From Lysobacterales bacterium (GTDB taxonomy: Bacteria; Pseudomonadota; Gammaproteobacteria; Xanthomonadales; Xanthomonadaceae): a DNA stretch of 64,000 bases. Every line of letters starts with the position of its first letter. The first letter of the stretch is position 1. Shown here one piece after another: positions 44,282 to 53,116 of this stretch. A program made the position numbers and the translations under genes. The notes beneath the pieces were generated by a model, which saw nothing but the letters and a program-made list of their open reading frames with translations, searched no databases and had not been told where the DNA came from. The stretch is taken from contig JAFLDZ010000005.1 of assembly GCA_017302135.1 (NCBI GenBank), positions 20,159 to 84,158 of the forward strand, read 5' to 3'.

Positions 44282-45391
44282 ATGAAGCAGTTCTTCTCGA
44301 AGTTCGCAGTAGCTTCTTTGTTGGCGACGGCTGCGGTTGCGGCATGGGCGGGCGATTCATCGCCTGGCTCGATGCAGCAGGCCGAGAATGCCGATCGTGC
44401 CATATTCAATCGCTCCGGCACCCCGCGTTCGGAGCGCGCGCGGTGGGTGTATCGCATCGTCGCCAAGTGGGGCACGCACGTGCACGAAGCCTATCGCACC
44501 GACCCGCGCCGCTGGGCGGATTCGATGGCGCAGGTGTTCGCGAAAGCCAGCCCCGATGCCCTGCAGCGTGCGGCGGAAGCGCGCACGTTCTCTGCAATGA
44601 ATGATGCCCTGTTGGCCGGGACCAATCCGGTCGCGCTGCAGCCCGCCGCAGCGTCGGCACCAAGCGGTGCCGTTTCAAAGCGCATCGCTGCGCGCAGCCT
44701 CGGCGACCCGGCGCAGGATCTGGTCTATGTGCCGGTGACGCCGTGCCGGATTCTCGACACGCGTGTCGCAGGTGGATCTATTCCCGCCAACAGCTTCCGC
44801 GATTTCGATCTGACCGATGTGGTGCGTTTCGCAACGCAGGGCGGTGACACCAGCAACTGCAACGTTGGGGACAAGGGTTCGTTCGCGGCTGCGGCGATCA
44901 ATTTCACAGTGGTGACACCGAGCGCCGGTGGGTACATCACTGCCTTCCCGTTTCTCGCCAGCCAACCGACTGCAGCCACGATCAACTATGGCGCTGGCGA
45001 CATCCGCAATGGTCTGGCGATCGTGCGTCTTGATCAGAGCGCCGAAACCTACGAGTTCAGTGTCTACAGTTTTGCGCAGACGCATCTTGTGGCGGATGTG
45101 GTGGGGTACTTCACGGCGTCGCAGGCGACGGCCTTGGAGTGTGTAACGCTAACGAGTCAACCAGTTGCGTTGCCTGCGCCACCTTCGGGCTTGGTGGTTA
45201 CAAGTCCGGCATGTCCATCTGAGTATCTTGCCGTTTCGGGAAACTGCATATCTAATACTAGTATATGGTCGTGGCAAGCAGGTAGTTACACGACGGATAC
45301 AACACATAATTGTCAGTATATACCGACGGCTGCAAGCCCAGTCAGAACGGTAACTTCTGCTGTGCGTTGTTGCCGCACGATAGGGCGTTGA
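44282..45391 (+). CDS. Secreted surface-like protein with PCRILDTR/VADVVGYF domain (copy 2)
   Basis: The 369-residue paralogue of the gene at 42780 keeps the order: signal peptide (AAVAAWAG), helical region VYRIVAKWGTHVHEAYRTD, then VPVTPCRILDTRVAGGSIP, AAAINFTVVTPSAGGYITAF and THLVADVVGYFTASQ. AGGAGG is 5 nt before the ATG. The last 85 residues have a different composition, with codons such as ATA, AGT and ACA, and are visibly less GC-rich than the rest, which suggests a recombined C-terminus. They end VRCCRTIGR, again with paired Cys. Confidence 0.8.
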   Translation: MKQFFSKFAVASLLATAAVAAWAGDSSPGSMQQAENADRAIFNRSGTPRSERARWVYRIVAKWGTHVHEAYRTDPRRWADSMAQVFAKASPDALQRAAEARTFSAMNDALLAGTNPVALQPAAASAPSGAVSKRIAARSLGDPAQDLVYVPVTPCRILDTRVAGGSIPANSFRDFDLTDVVRFATQGGDTSNCNVGDKGSFAAAAINFTVVTPSAGGYITAFPFLASQPTAATINYGAGDIRNGLAIVRLDQSAETYEFSVYSFAQTHLVADVVGYFTASQATALECVTLTSQPVALPAPPSGLVVTSPACPSEYLAVSGNCISNTSIWSWQAGSYTTDTTHNCQYIPTAASPVRTVTSAVRCCRTIGR

Positions 45392-45408
45392 ACAATTGGC
45401 GTTAGCGA

Positions 45409-45480
45409 GTAGCCCGGGTAAGCGAAGCGCACCCGGGGCTGAGACAAAGGCCCCGGATGCGCTTCGCTTACCCGGGCTAC
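45409..45480. repeat. Long inverted repeat pair with GTAG heads (REP/BIME)
   Basis: The 30-nt arm at 45409-45438 starts GTAGCCCGGGTAAGCGAAGC. The arm at 45451-45480 is its reverse complement with one mismatch (29 of 30), across a 12-nt loop. Both arms begin with GTAG on their own strand, so this is a pair of convergent REPs forming one long hairpin, likely acting as a terminator or mRNA protector between two genes. Confidence 0.8.
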
Positions 45481-45562
45481 TTTGATGCGGCGACCCCTCG
45501 TCAATTGCCACGCAGCTCCGTTTGCGGGATGCTGCCGCCATCGCAAGACGAGGTCACGACCC

Positions 45563-46936
45563 ATGCGCGTTCTCTTTCACGGCGCCGCCGGTGAAGTCAC
45601 CGGTTCCCTGCACGAGATCGAAGCCGGCGGCAAACGCCTGTTGATCGACTGCGGCATGATCCAGGGCAGCCCCGAGGCCGAGGCGCGCAATGCGGAGGCA
45701 TTTCCGTTCGAGCCCTCGCAGATCGATGCGCTGATCCTCAGCCACGCGCATATCGACCACATCGGCCGGGTGCCGTTGCTGGTGCAGCGCGGGTTTCGCG
45801 GGCCCATCTACGCGCAGACCGCGACCGCAGACCTGATGCCGGTGATGCTGTTGGATGCCGCCGGCATTGCCGAAGGCGAGGCGATGCGCGCCAACCGCGA
45901 TCGCCGTCGCGGTCAGCCCGAGGCCGTGCCTCTGTACACCAAGGACGATGTACGTGTTGCGATGCAGCAGGTCGAAGCGATCCCTTACGACAGCCGCACC
46001 GAATTGTTTCCGGGTGTCGAAATGACCTTCCGCGATGCTGGCCATATCCTCGGATCGTGCAGCGTCGAGCTGTGGGGCGATAGCAAAAAGCTTGTGTTCT
46101 CCGGCGACCTCGGCCCGAAAGGCACGCCGATCCTGCGCGATCCGGCGTTGATCACCGAAGCCGATCTGGTGCTGATGGAATCGACCTATGGCGATCGTCT
46201 GCATCGCGAGCGCGCCGAAACCATCCATGAACTCGAGGAAATTCTCGACGATGCGTGGCGTTCCGGCGGCTGCGTGCTGATCCCGGCGTTCGCGGTCGGC
46301 CGTACCCAGGAACTGCTGTACTGGTTCGCCAAGCACTGGGACGACTGGAAGATGTCGCGCTGGCAGATCTTCCTCGACAGCCCGATGGCGTCGAAGGTGG
46401 TCGATGTCTACGGTCGTCACCAGGAACTGTTCGACGACGAGGCCAAACAGGTCTGGCGCGCCCGCCCGAATCCGTTCAAGTTGCCCAACCTGCACATCAC
46501 CGAGACCGTGGACGAGTCGATGGCGATCAACCGCATCGAACGCGGCGCGATCGTGATTGCGGGCTCGGGCATGGCCAACGCCGGACGCATCCTGCATCAC
46601 TTCAAACACCGGCTGCACCGGAAGCAGACCCACGTCGTGTTCGTCGGCTATCAGGCCGAAGGCACGACCGGGCGACGTATCGTCGACGGCGCCAAGTGGG
46701 TGCGTATCCACGGACACGATGTGCGCGTGAACGCGCAGCGGCACACGGTCGGCGGACTGTCGGCGCATACCGACCAGCGCGGCCTGATGGACTGGTACGG
46801 CCAGTTCGCCGGGCGACCGCCGCTGGCGCTTGTCCACGGCGAAGACAAGGCGCGCGAAGCGTTGGCCGGCGAGCTGGGCGAGGCCTACGGCATCACCGCG
46901 ACGCTGGCCCGGCCCGGTCTGGAAATCGACCTCTGA
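45563..46936 (+). CDS. MBL-fold/beta-CASP ribonuclease-like protein
   Basis: The 457-residue protein has the metallo-beta-lactamase motif HAHIDH (61-66), DAGHILGSCSVEL, VFSGDLGPKG and ESTYGDR, and the C-terminal beta-CASP/RMMBL features IVIAGSGMANAGRILHH and GGLSAHTDQRGL. These define RNA-processing nucleases of the CPSF73-like group, common in Proteobacteria. ATG at 45563 has GAGGT upstream. A role in RNA maturation or decay is likely; the next gene, an RNA helicase, fits this context but is 300 bp away. Confidence 0.9.
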   Translation: MRVLFHGAAGEVTGSLHEIEAGGKRLLIDCGMIQGSPEAEARNAEAFPFEPSQIDALILSHAHIDHIGRVPLLVQRGFRGPIYAQTATADLMPVMLLDAAGIAEGEAMRANRDRRRGQPEAVPLYTKDDVRVAMQQVEAIPYDSRTELFPGVEMTFRDAGHILGSCSVELWGDSKKLVFSGDLGPKGTPILRDPALITEADLVLMESTYGDRLHRERAETIHELEEILDDAWRSGGCVLIPAFAVGRTQELLYWFAKHWDDWKMSRWQIFLDSPMASKVVDVYGRHQELFDDEAKQVWRARPNPFKLPNLHITETVDESMAINRIERGAIVIAGSGMANAGRILHHFKHRLHRKQTHVVFVGYQAEGTTGRRIVDGAKWVRIHGHDVRVNAQRHTVGGLSAHTDQRGLMDWYGQFAGRPPLALVHGEDKAREALAGELGEAYGITATLARPGLEIDL

Positions 46937-47236
46937 GGGTTTCAAACTGAATGACGCGAAGGGCAGCGCAGAAGTTTTTGTCTGGCTTATCAATCGCTTT
47001 TCGCGTACAGTTCCACTCGTTTCGCGCACGGCTGGCCCGTTTTCCTATGGCAGCCCGCTGCAACCCCGCTGATCGCAGCGACCGGTTCCGCAGCACTCTC
47101 CCGCACGTCTTTCGTCGCGCCGAACACGACCCGCCATGTGGCGCGTCGTTTCATTTTGCTCGCAGCGCGGTTTTGGAAAGCTCCGAGTAACGCCCCGCAT
47201 TCGTTTGCGGTGCGGCATCTGCTTCAGGAGCTACAC
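46937..47236. other. Intergenic region and probable long leader of rhlE
   Basis: No gene is visible in these 300 bp; short frames lack ribosome sites. The stretch has several T-rich words (TTTTTGTC, TTTTCGCG, TTTCATTTTGC) and ends with CAGGAG ahead of the rhlE ATG. Cold-responsive helicase genes often have long leaders, which could be the case here; that is inference. Confidence 0.45.
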
Positions 47237-48577
47237 ATGACATTCGAATCCCTCGGGCTTTCGCCCGCGTTGTTGCGCGCGCTTGCCGACAACAGCTACA
47301 CCACCCCCACACCCATCCAATTGCAGGCCATTCCGCTGGCGCTGGCCGGCCACGACCTGCTCGGCGGCGCCCAGACCGGCACCGGCAAAACCGCCGCCTT
47401 CGGCCTGCCGCTGCTGCAGCGCCTCGCGAACAGCGACAAACCGGCCACCGGCCCGCGCAAGCCGCGCGCGCTGATCCTGGTACCGACCCGCGAGCTCGCG
47501 GTGCAGGTCGCCGACAGCATCCGCAGCTACAGCAAATACCTCCGCCTCAATGTCACCACCATCTTCGGTGGCGCCGGCATGGGCCCGCAGGTCGACAACC
47601 TGCGTCGCGGCGTCGACATCCTCGTCGCCACGCCGGGCCGCCTGATCGATCACATGGAGCGCGGCTCGGCCAAGCTCGATGCGGTCGAGATCCTGGTGCT
47701 TGACGAAGCCGACCGCATGCTCGACATGGGCTTCCTGCCGGCGATGAAGCGCATCCTGGCCCGCGTGCCCGCGCAGCGGCAGACCCTGCTGTTCTCGGCG
47801 ACGTTCGAATCGCAGATCAAGCAGCTCGCGATGGAATTCATGCGCAACCCGCAGCAGGTGCAGGTCTCCGAGCAGAATGCGATCGCTTCGACCATCACCC
47901 ACCGCGTGCATCCGGTCGACGGTTCGCGCAAGCGCGATCTGCTGATCGACATCCTCACCAAGCGTCACGGCGATCAGGTCCTGATCTTCGGCAAGACCAA
48001 GCACGGCTGCAACCGTCTGGCCGAACAGCTCGAAACCGCCGGTCTGCCCGCCGTCGCGATCCACGGCAACAAGAGTCAGGCACAGCGTCAAAAGGCGCTG
48101 AACCAGTTCAAATCAGGCAAGGCGCGCATCCTGGTCGCCACCGACGTCGCCGCACGCGGTCTGGACATTCCGAATCTGCCGCTGGTGATCAATCACGACC
48201 TGCCGATGGTCGCCGAAGACTACATCCATCGCATCGGCCGCACCGGCCGCAACGGCATGCAGGGCGAGGCGCTGTCGCTGGTGTCGTCGGAAGAGGCCGG
48301 TCTGCTGCGTCAGATCCAGCGTCTGCTCAAGACCGATGTGGTGATGGACGTGGTCGAAGGCTTTTCGCCGAAGAACCCGCTTCGCATGGACGGTCCGATG
48401 CCGCCGATCAACCGCGGCGGCCACCAGCGTCCGGGCGGCAACAGCGCGCCGCGCAAGCCGAGTCATCGTCCGCACGGCAAGCCGGCCGACCGCAGCGCGC
48501 ATGCGCACGCGGGCCAGAAGCCGTATCGCGGGGCAGCGGCGAAGCCGGGTGCTGCGAGGCGCGATTCGCGGGCATGA
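47237..48577 (+). CDS. rhlE: DEAD-box RNA helicase, RhlE type
   Basis: The 446-residue helicase has the Q motif (PTPIQLQAIP, Gln28), AQTGTGKT (45-52), PTREL, the DEAD box VLDEADRMLDMGF, SAT (FSATFES) and HRIGRTGR. The basic, low-complexity C-terminus (GHQRPGGNSAPRKPSHRPH) is typical of RhlE and aids RNA binding. It unwinds RNA duplexes in ribosome assembly and RNA decay. CAGGAG precedes the ATG at 47237. Confidence 0.95.
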   Translation: MTFESLGLSPALLRALADNSYTTPTPIQLQAIPLALAGHDLLGGAQTGTGKTAAFGLPLLQRLANSDKPATGPRKPRALILVPTRELAVQVADSIRSYSKYLRLNVTTIFGGAGMGPQVDNLRRGVDILVATPGRLIDHMERGSAKLDAVEILVLDEADRMLDMGFLPAMKRILARVPAQRQTLLFSATFESQIKQLAMEFMRNPQQVQVSEQNAIASTITHRVHPVDGSRKRDLLIDILTKRHGDQVLIFGKTKHGCNRLAEQLETAGLPAVAIHGNKSQAQRQKALNQFKSGKARILVATDVAARGLDIPNLPLVINHDLPMVAEDYIHRIGRTGRNGMQGEALSLVSSEEAGLLRQIQRLLKTDVVMDVVEGFSPKNPLRMDGPMPPINRGGHQRPGGNSAPRKPSHRPHGKPADRSAHAHAGQKPYRGAAAKPGAARRDSRA

Positions 48578-48620
48578 TCCGCTGACGCGATTCGTTGACG
48601 AGAATCGCACGCAGCGCTGA

Positions 48621-48653
48621 AAGAAGGGCCGACATTGTCGGCCCTTCTTTTTT
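48621..48653 (+). terminator. Intrinsic terminator after rhlE
   Basis: AAGAAGGGCCGAC and GTCGGCCCTTCTT form a perfect 13-bp stem around ATT, followed by TTTT. It lies 44 bp after the helicase stop codon. Confidence 0.92.
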
Positions 48654-48728
48654 GGCTCCTGTTTCAGCATGGCAAGACTCCGTTATTCTTCGACGGCGGT
48701 CAGAGCCGCGCCCAGGGGAGCGAATACG

Positions 48729-50639
48729 ATGGCAATGAAGTTCAGGTGCGCAGCGTTCGCGGCATGTCTCTTCACCCTCTGCCCGGTCCTGATGGCGTCC
48801 GCAGGCGAGTCGCGAACGCTGCAGCCCTTCGAAAGCGAAGAAGCCTTCCGCAAAATGATCGCGGCATGGCACGCGCAACCCAGGAAGATCGGTGGTTCTG
48901 CCGCCGCAGGCATCGCCTCCGATGCGCCCGCGTTCACTGCGAGTGATTCAGGCGACAGTCTCGATATGGTCATGGTGACCGGTTCCCGGATCGCAGCGGG
49001 CGGGGAAGAATCGATCACCAACGTCCAGACCGAAGGCGTGGACGAGGGCGATATCGTCAAGTACCACGGCGAATTCATGATCGTGCTGCGTCGCGGGCGA
49101 CTGTTCGTCGTGCGGATAAGCGACGACAGGCTTGAACCCGTCTCCGCCGCCAACGCGTATGGCGAGGGAATCGATCCGGAGGGCGCCTGGTACGACGAGA
49201 TGCTGGTTTCCGACAACACCATCGTGGTCATCGGTTACAGCTACGAACGGGAAGGTACCGAGGTCGGTCTGTTCGATCTCTCGGATGCGGGTGTCGTTTC
49301 ATATCGCGCGACCTATCATCTGCGCAGCGACGACTATTACTCATCGCGCAACTATGCGAGTCGTCTGATCGGCGACAAACTCATCTTCTACACACCGCTG
49401 CGTCTGTGGGCCGGCGAAGACATCGACGATCACATGCCGGGACTGCGTCGATGGATGCCGGCAATGGAGACGGACGCGACGTTCAGCCGAATTCTTCCGG
49501 CGGCGCGGATTTATCGCAGGCCCCGCGATGAGTCGTTCGAATACGATAGTGAGCCTGTGCTGCATACAGTCGGTATCTGCGACCTGTCGCAGCCGCAGTT
49601 GACCTGCGAAGCGACTGCGGTGGTGGGCGGCGATGGGCAGGTGTTCTATGTGTCCCAGGATTCCGTATTCGTGTGGACCGCATCGTCGCATTGGGATGAT
49701 CTTAAGAAAAGCATCAAGGCCCGGCCGGCCGATGTGTTCCGCATTCCGCTCGACGGTTCTGCGCCGACTGGAGTGCAAGTCAGCGGTATGCCGATCGATC
49801 AGATGTCTTTCCTGCAAAAGGACGACCATTTGAATGTCCTGGTGGGGGCGGAAGCCGATGGGCAATGGATGTGGTCAGCGCGGAGCGCGCCAGGAGACCT
49901 GTCCTTGCTGCGCATCCCTTTGAGCCTGTTCGCCGATGGTCGCGATGCCGCCAAGCCGGAGCATTACCGACGGCTCGGCGGCATCAACTGGAAGGATGCC
50001 GAAACCCGCAATCGTTTCATCGGCGATTGGCTCGTTGTGGCAGCGGGGGAAAGCTGGAGCGACGATCGCGATCTTCCCTATCCGGCTCAGGCGATCCGCT
50101 ACGCATCCTCCGGGGGCTTCCAGAAGTTCCGCATCGGACATCCTGTCGAACGGATCGAGGCCATGGGAGCGGATGCCATCCTGGTGGGTGGGCACGATGA
50201 TGATCTGCGCTTTACAAGCGTGTCGTTGCAGGGCCCGCCGCGAGCGGTCAGCGTTTTTGTGCAGAAGGGCGCTGAACAAGGCGACGATCGCAGCCACGGA
50301 TTTTTCTATCGTGCTCGCGGCGACGATGATGGCTTGCTCGGCCTGCCTGTTCTCAACGAAGACGACAGTGGCGGCGAGTCGGCATCGGTCCTGTTCTTGC
50401 GCAACCAGTCTTTGCACTTGCGTAAAGCCGGTACGCTTGCTGCAGAGCGTCCAACCGCTGTCGATGATGATTGCAAAGCCAGCTGTGTCGACTGGTATGG
50501 CGATGCGCGGCCGATTTTCATCGGAGATCGGGTGTTCGCGCTGCTCGGCTATGAACTGGTCGAGGGCCACTTCGACGGCAGGCGTATCCGTGAACGTCGG
50601 CGAGTGGATTTTTCATCGGGCAACACTGCCGCTCATTAG
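48729..50639 (+). CDS. Secreted beta-propeller domain protein (PF09826-like)
   Basis: The 636-residue protein has a signal peptide (about 1-24) and the family signature TNVQTEGVDEGDIVKYHGEF, followed by repeated strands such as RLFVVRISDDR and TIVVIGYSY that build a propeller. The order matches bacterial Beta_propel lipoproteins and secreted proteins of unknown function. An oddity at about 77-92 is SLDMVMVTGSRIAAGG, which resembles the plug-domain start of TonB-dependent receptors. GGGAG lies upstream of the ATG at 48729; ATG at 48735 is also possible. Confidence 0.82.
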   Translation: MAMKFRCAAFAACLFTLCPVLMASAGESRTLQPFESEEAFRKMIAAWHAQPRKIGGSAAAGIASDAPAFTASDSGDSLDMVMVTGSRIAAGGEESITNVQTEGVDEGDIVKYHGEFMIVLRRGRLFVVRISDDRLEPVSAANAYGEGIDPEGAWYDEMLVSDNTIVVIGYSYEREGTEVGLFDLSDAGVVSYRATYHLRSDDYYSSRNYASRLIGDKLIFYTPLRLWAGEDIDDHMPGLRRWMPAMETDATFSRILPAARIYRRPRDESFEYDSEPVLHTVGICDLSQPQLTCEATAVVGGDGQVFYVSQDSVFVWTASSHWDDLKKSIKARPADVFRIPLDGSAPTGVQVSGMPIDQMSFLQKDDHLNVLVGAEADGQWMWSARSAPGDLSLLRIPLSLFADGRDAAKPEHYRRLGGINWKDAETRNRFIGDWLVVAAGESWSDDRDLPYPAQAIRYASSGGFQKFRIGHPVERIEAMGADAILVGGHDDDLRFTSVSLQGPPRAVSVFVQKGAEQGDDRSHGFFYRARGDDDGLLGLPVLNEDDSGGESASVLFLRNQSLHLRKAGTLAAERPTAVDDDCKASCVDWYGDARPIFIGDRVFALLGYELVEGHFDGRRIRERRRVDFSSGNTAAH

Positions 50640-50993
50640 CAGCAAGAAGGGCGGGCGAGGATATCGGGGTTGAGGTGTGCACAAAATGCTGCGCCCGCAT
50701 TGCGATTCACGTTGCGATTGTTTTCGTCAATCGAATTTGAATGATCGATAGAAGAAGATGCAAGCCGGTATTGCCGGCTCTCCTGTTCTTCGGTAGATGT
50801 CCGGAATAGCGACTGTCTTCCGAGTATATGTGGTGCGCATGCTGCGTTCTGAGCTCAACATGCGCCCATCTCGGGATGACTGCGGGATTTCGGCACCACA
50901 ACGGACGTGTGGACGCACACTGCCGATATGCTGCTGGAGTGTTTCGTGGAGGGATCCCAGCGTCGCCATCGCATTCACAAGGAGTGAATCATC
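50640..50993. other. Intergenic region between propeller and lipoprotein genes
   Basis: No gene is called in these 354 bp. A small hairpin AGCCGG/CCGGCT (50763-50768 and 50774-50779) is seen without a T-run. AAGGAG near 50980 serves the next gene. The stretch is richer in A and T than its surroundings. Confidence 0.45.
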
Positions 50994-53042
50994 ATGTCCA
51001 ACGATCATCTTGCCTGTCGCAGTCCAAGAAGCGTTCTAAGCGCTCTTTGCGTTCTGGCCCTTTCGTGCGGTCTATCCGCCTGCGACCCGCCTTCGACGGC
51101 TGAAGTTGCCGACAAGGCTGATGCGTCTCCCGCTTCTGCTGAAGCGGATATTTCGCCACCCGCTTCGACACGCGCTTTTGTGCCCCCTGCGTCGTCCGTT
51201 GCTTTTTCCGGGAAAGAGGCAGCGCCACCTGAAGTCGACGAAAATCCGCCGCTCGCATCGGAAGTCGAGCTTACGCCAAGAGAGAGGGAAGGCAATCCGG
51301 AAGGCAATGCCGAGCTTGCCGTCCGTTACGAGAACGCCGAGACGCTGGGCGATGCCGTTGAATTCGTCATCGACAAGCGCGAGTATCTTTTGAAACGCGA
51401 TTCGAAGGATCCGAAAAAATTCGTTTCGCTGATCGATTTCGATTTCGACCTGTTCGCGGAGGAACAGGAAAATCGCAGGCGGCAGATTGTAGAGGCCAAG
51501 GCCACGAAATTTCCGGTGTTCGACGGGCGCGAGCTGATCCGGGAAGAAGCATTCGAGTTCATTGACCCACGGTTCCTGCAGGAAGCGCGGGAAAAGTCGC
51601 TGCCGATCTCGATACGCCAGAGCTTGATCGCCTTGCCGCCACCACCGCCCGGACTCGATCCGGCGAGAACCCTCATGATCACCGATCTTTCGGTCGTGCA
51701 GGATCCAACCCGTACTTTCGATATCTGCGGCAATGTCGGCGATCCGGACGGAGCATGGACGTTCAAGACCCTGATGACCGCGATGGCGAATCAGAGCGCG
51801 ACCAATGTGGACCCGGCCGATTTCGTCGAGAATTGGCTGCAGTCATGGAATACAACGCACACGATCAATACGTTTCCGGTTCCAAAGCGTACGAATATCA
51901 ATTCCTTGGTGCTTAATCCTTGGCCGCGCGACGCCAACGGCAAACTTGATCTCAATCAGTCGCCGATGCGCCTGCTAGCGATCGCAAATCGCGTCGATTT
52001 GCGCAGTACTTTGACAGGTTCATCGGGTTATGGCGGTTCGAGCGGGATACCGATCAATGCAGGTGAGGGACGTTTCGTCTTCGGTGTAGTTAACCGCAAC
52101 AGCAACGGCGGATGTTCGAAGATGGAGTTCACGGTGATCCTGGAGTATGGGGTTCCGATCAATCAGTGCACTGCAATCCGTAGCTATGCGAGCCAGTGGC
52201 TCGGGCTGGGCAATATCGCGCTCGGTAGCGCTGCTTTCAATCCTGCGCTGCAGGCGATCACCGACCAGTTCACCTTGGCGGGCGTTGACGGCACCAAACC
52301 CAACGGCAGTGCGATCAATCAGATCCGTACGAACGAAATCGCATTGGTCGGATATGGCTTGCCCATTGATCTCGATCCTGCCGCCGAGCTGTTGAGGCCA
52401 GCAGCAACGCAGCGCGGTGGTCCGTGGGAGCTCCGGGAGTTCAAGTTGCAAAGCGACCACCAGTTACATATCGTTTCGACGCAGAACACACCGCATCACT
52501 CACTGAACAACACCGCATTGCTGGCCAGCTACATCAACGGGAATACACCCGCTATTTTAAATGGCACGAATCTCTTCCCCGTCACTTGGGCATCGCAGCC
52601 TTTTCTGACTGGTTCGACGTTCAATTTCTCTGTTGCCGATAGCTGGGTGTGGAAAGCGCCCGGAATCATCAATACCCAAGCTCGGCATAAATTCTCGTTG
52701 AATACCTGCAACGCCTGTCATGGCGGTGAGACGCGCTACAACGGCAAGCCCGTGGTGGCGTTCCCGGCAGGTTCCACGCCCGAAACCAATTTCGTGCACA
52801 TCACCCCGCGTGATTTCAACGTTCAAAGCGATTTGTCGAAATTTCTCACTGGTACGGGGACGTTGTCGGCGCCTTCGACTTTCCTGAAGGGCGATCCGAT
52901 CATGACGCCGTCGTACACGACACGTTCTTTCGGCGATGTGTTGCGCCGCCAGACCGATCTGGCATCTTTGTCTGTACAGCGCTGCAAGTCCACTGTGATT
53001 CTGCAGGAGGCGCTGTTCCGGTCTCTGAGAGACGTTCACTGA
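50994..53042 (+). CDS. Hypothetical lipoprotein with one CxxCH heme-binding motif
   Basis: The 682-residue protein has a lipobox (LSCGLSAC, Cys30), a Pro/Ala-rich linker to about 105, and a large domain of unrecognised family. NTCNACHGGETRY near 572 is a c-type heme motif, so the protein may be a monoheme cytochrome, consistent with the ccm genes further right. AAGGAG precedes the ATG at 50994. Codon use is less GC-rich than neighbours. Partners and redox role unknown. Confidence 0.72.
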   Translation: MSNDHLACRSPRSVLSALCVLALSCGLSACDPPSTAEVADKADASPASAEADISPPASTRAFVPPASSVAFSGKEAAPPEVDENPPLASEVELTPREREGNPEGNAELAVRYENAETLGDAVEFVIDKREYLLKRDSKDPKKFVSLIDFDFDLFAEEQENRRRQIVEAKATKFPVFDGRELIREEAFEFIDPRFLQEAREKSLPISIRQSLIALPPPPPGLDPARTLMITDLSVVQDPTRTFDICGNVGDPDGAWTFKTLMTAMANQSATNVDPADFVENWLQSWNTTHTINTFPVPKRTNINSLVLNPWPRDANGKLDLNQSPMRLLAIANRVDLRSTLTGSSGYGGSSGIPINAGEGRFVFGVVNRNSNGGCSKMEFTVILEYGVPINQCTAIRSYASQWLGLGNIALGSAAFNPALQAITDQFTLAGVDGTKPNGSAINQIRTNEIALVGYGLPIDLDPAAELLRPAATQRGGPWELREFKLQSDHQLHIVSTQNTPHHSLNNTALLASYINGNTPAILNGTNLFPVTWASQPFLTGSTFNFSVADSWVWKAPGIINTQARHKFSLNTCNACHGGETRYNGKPVVAFPAGSTPETNFVHITPRDFNVQSDLSKFLTGTGTLSAPSTFLKGDPIMTPSYTTRSFGDVLRRQTDLASLSVQRCKSTVILQEALFRSLRDVH

Positions 53043-53066
53043 CAGCTATCCGCAACAAATGAAATG

Positions 53067-53098
53067 AAGAAGGGCCCGTATTGCGGGTCCTTCTTTCG
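53067..53098. terminator. Hairpin terminator between two convergent genes
   Basis: GAAGAAGGGCCCG and CGGGTCCTTCTTTC pair around TATTG, with one G-T pair, followed by TTCTTTCGTTT on the plus strand. On the minus strand it is flanked by TTCATTTC. It can serve both the lipoprotein gene (plus) and the patatin gene (minus, stop at 53117). Confidence 0.8.
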
Positions 53099-53116
53099 TT
53101 TGGCGTCGGTAAACTC

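Noticed and set aside
45409..45480. Long inverted repeat considered as insertion sequence ends
   Set aside because: No transposase or target duplication; only 12 nt separate the arms. It matches a REP pair.
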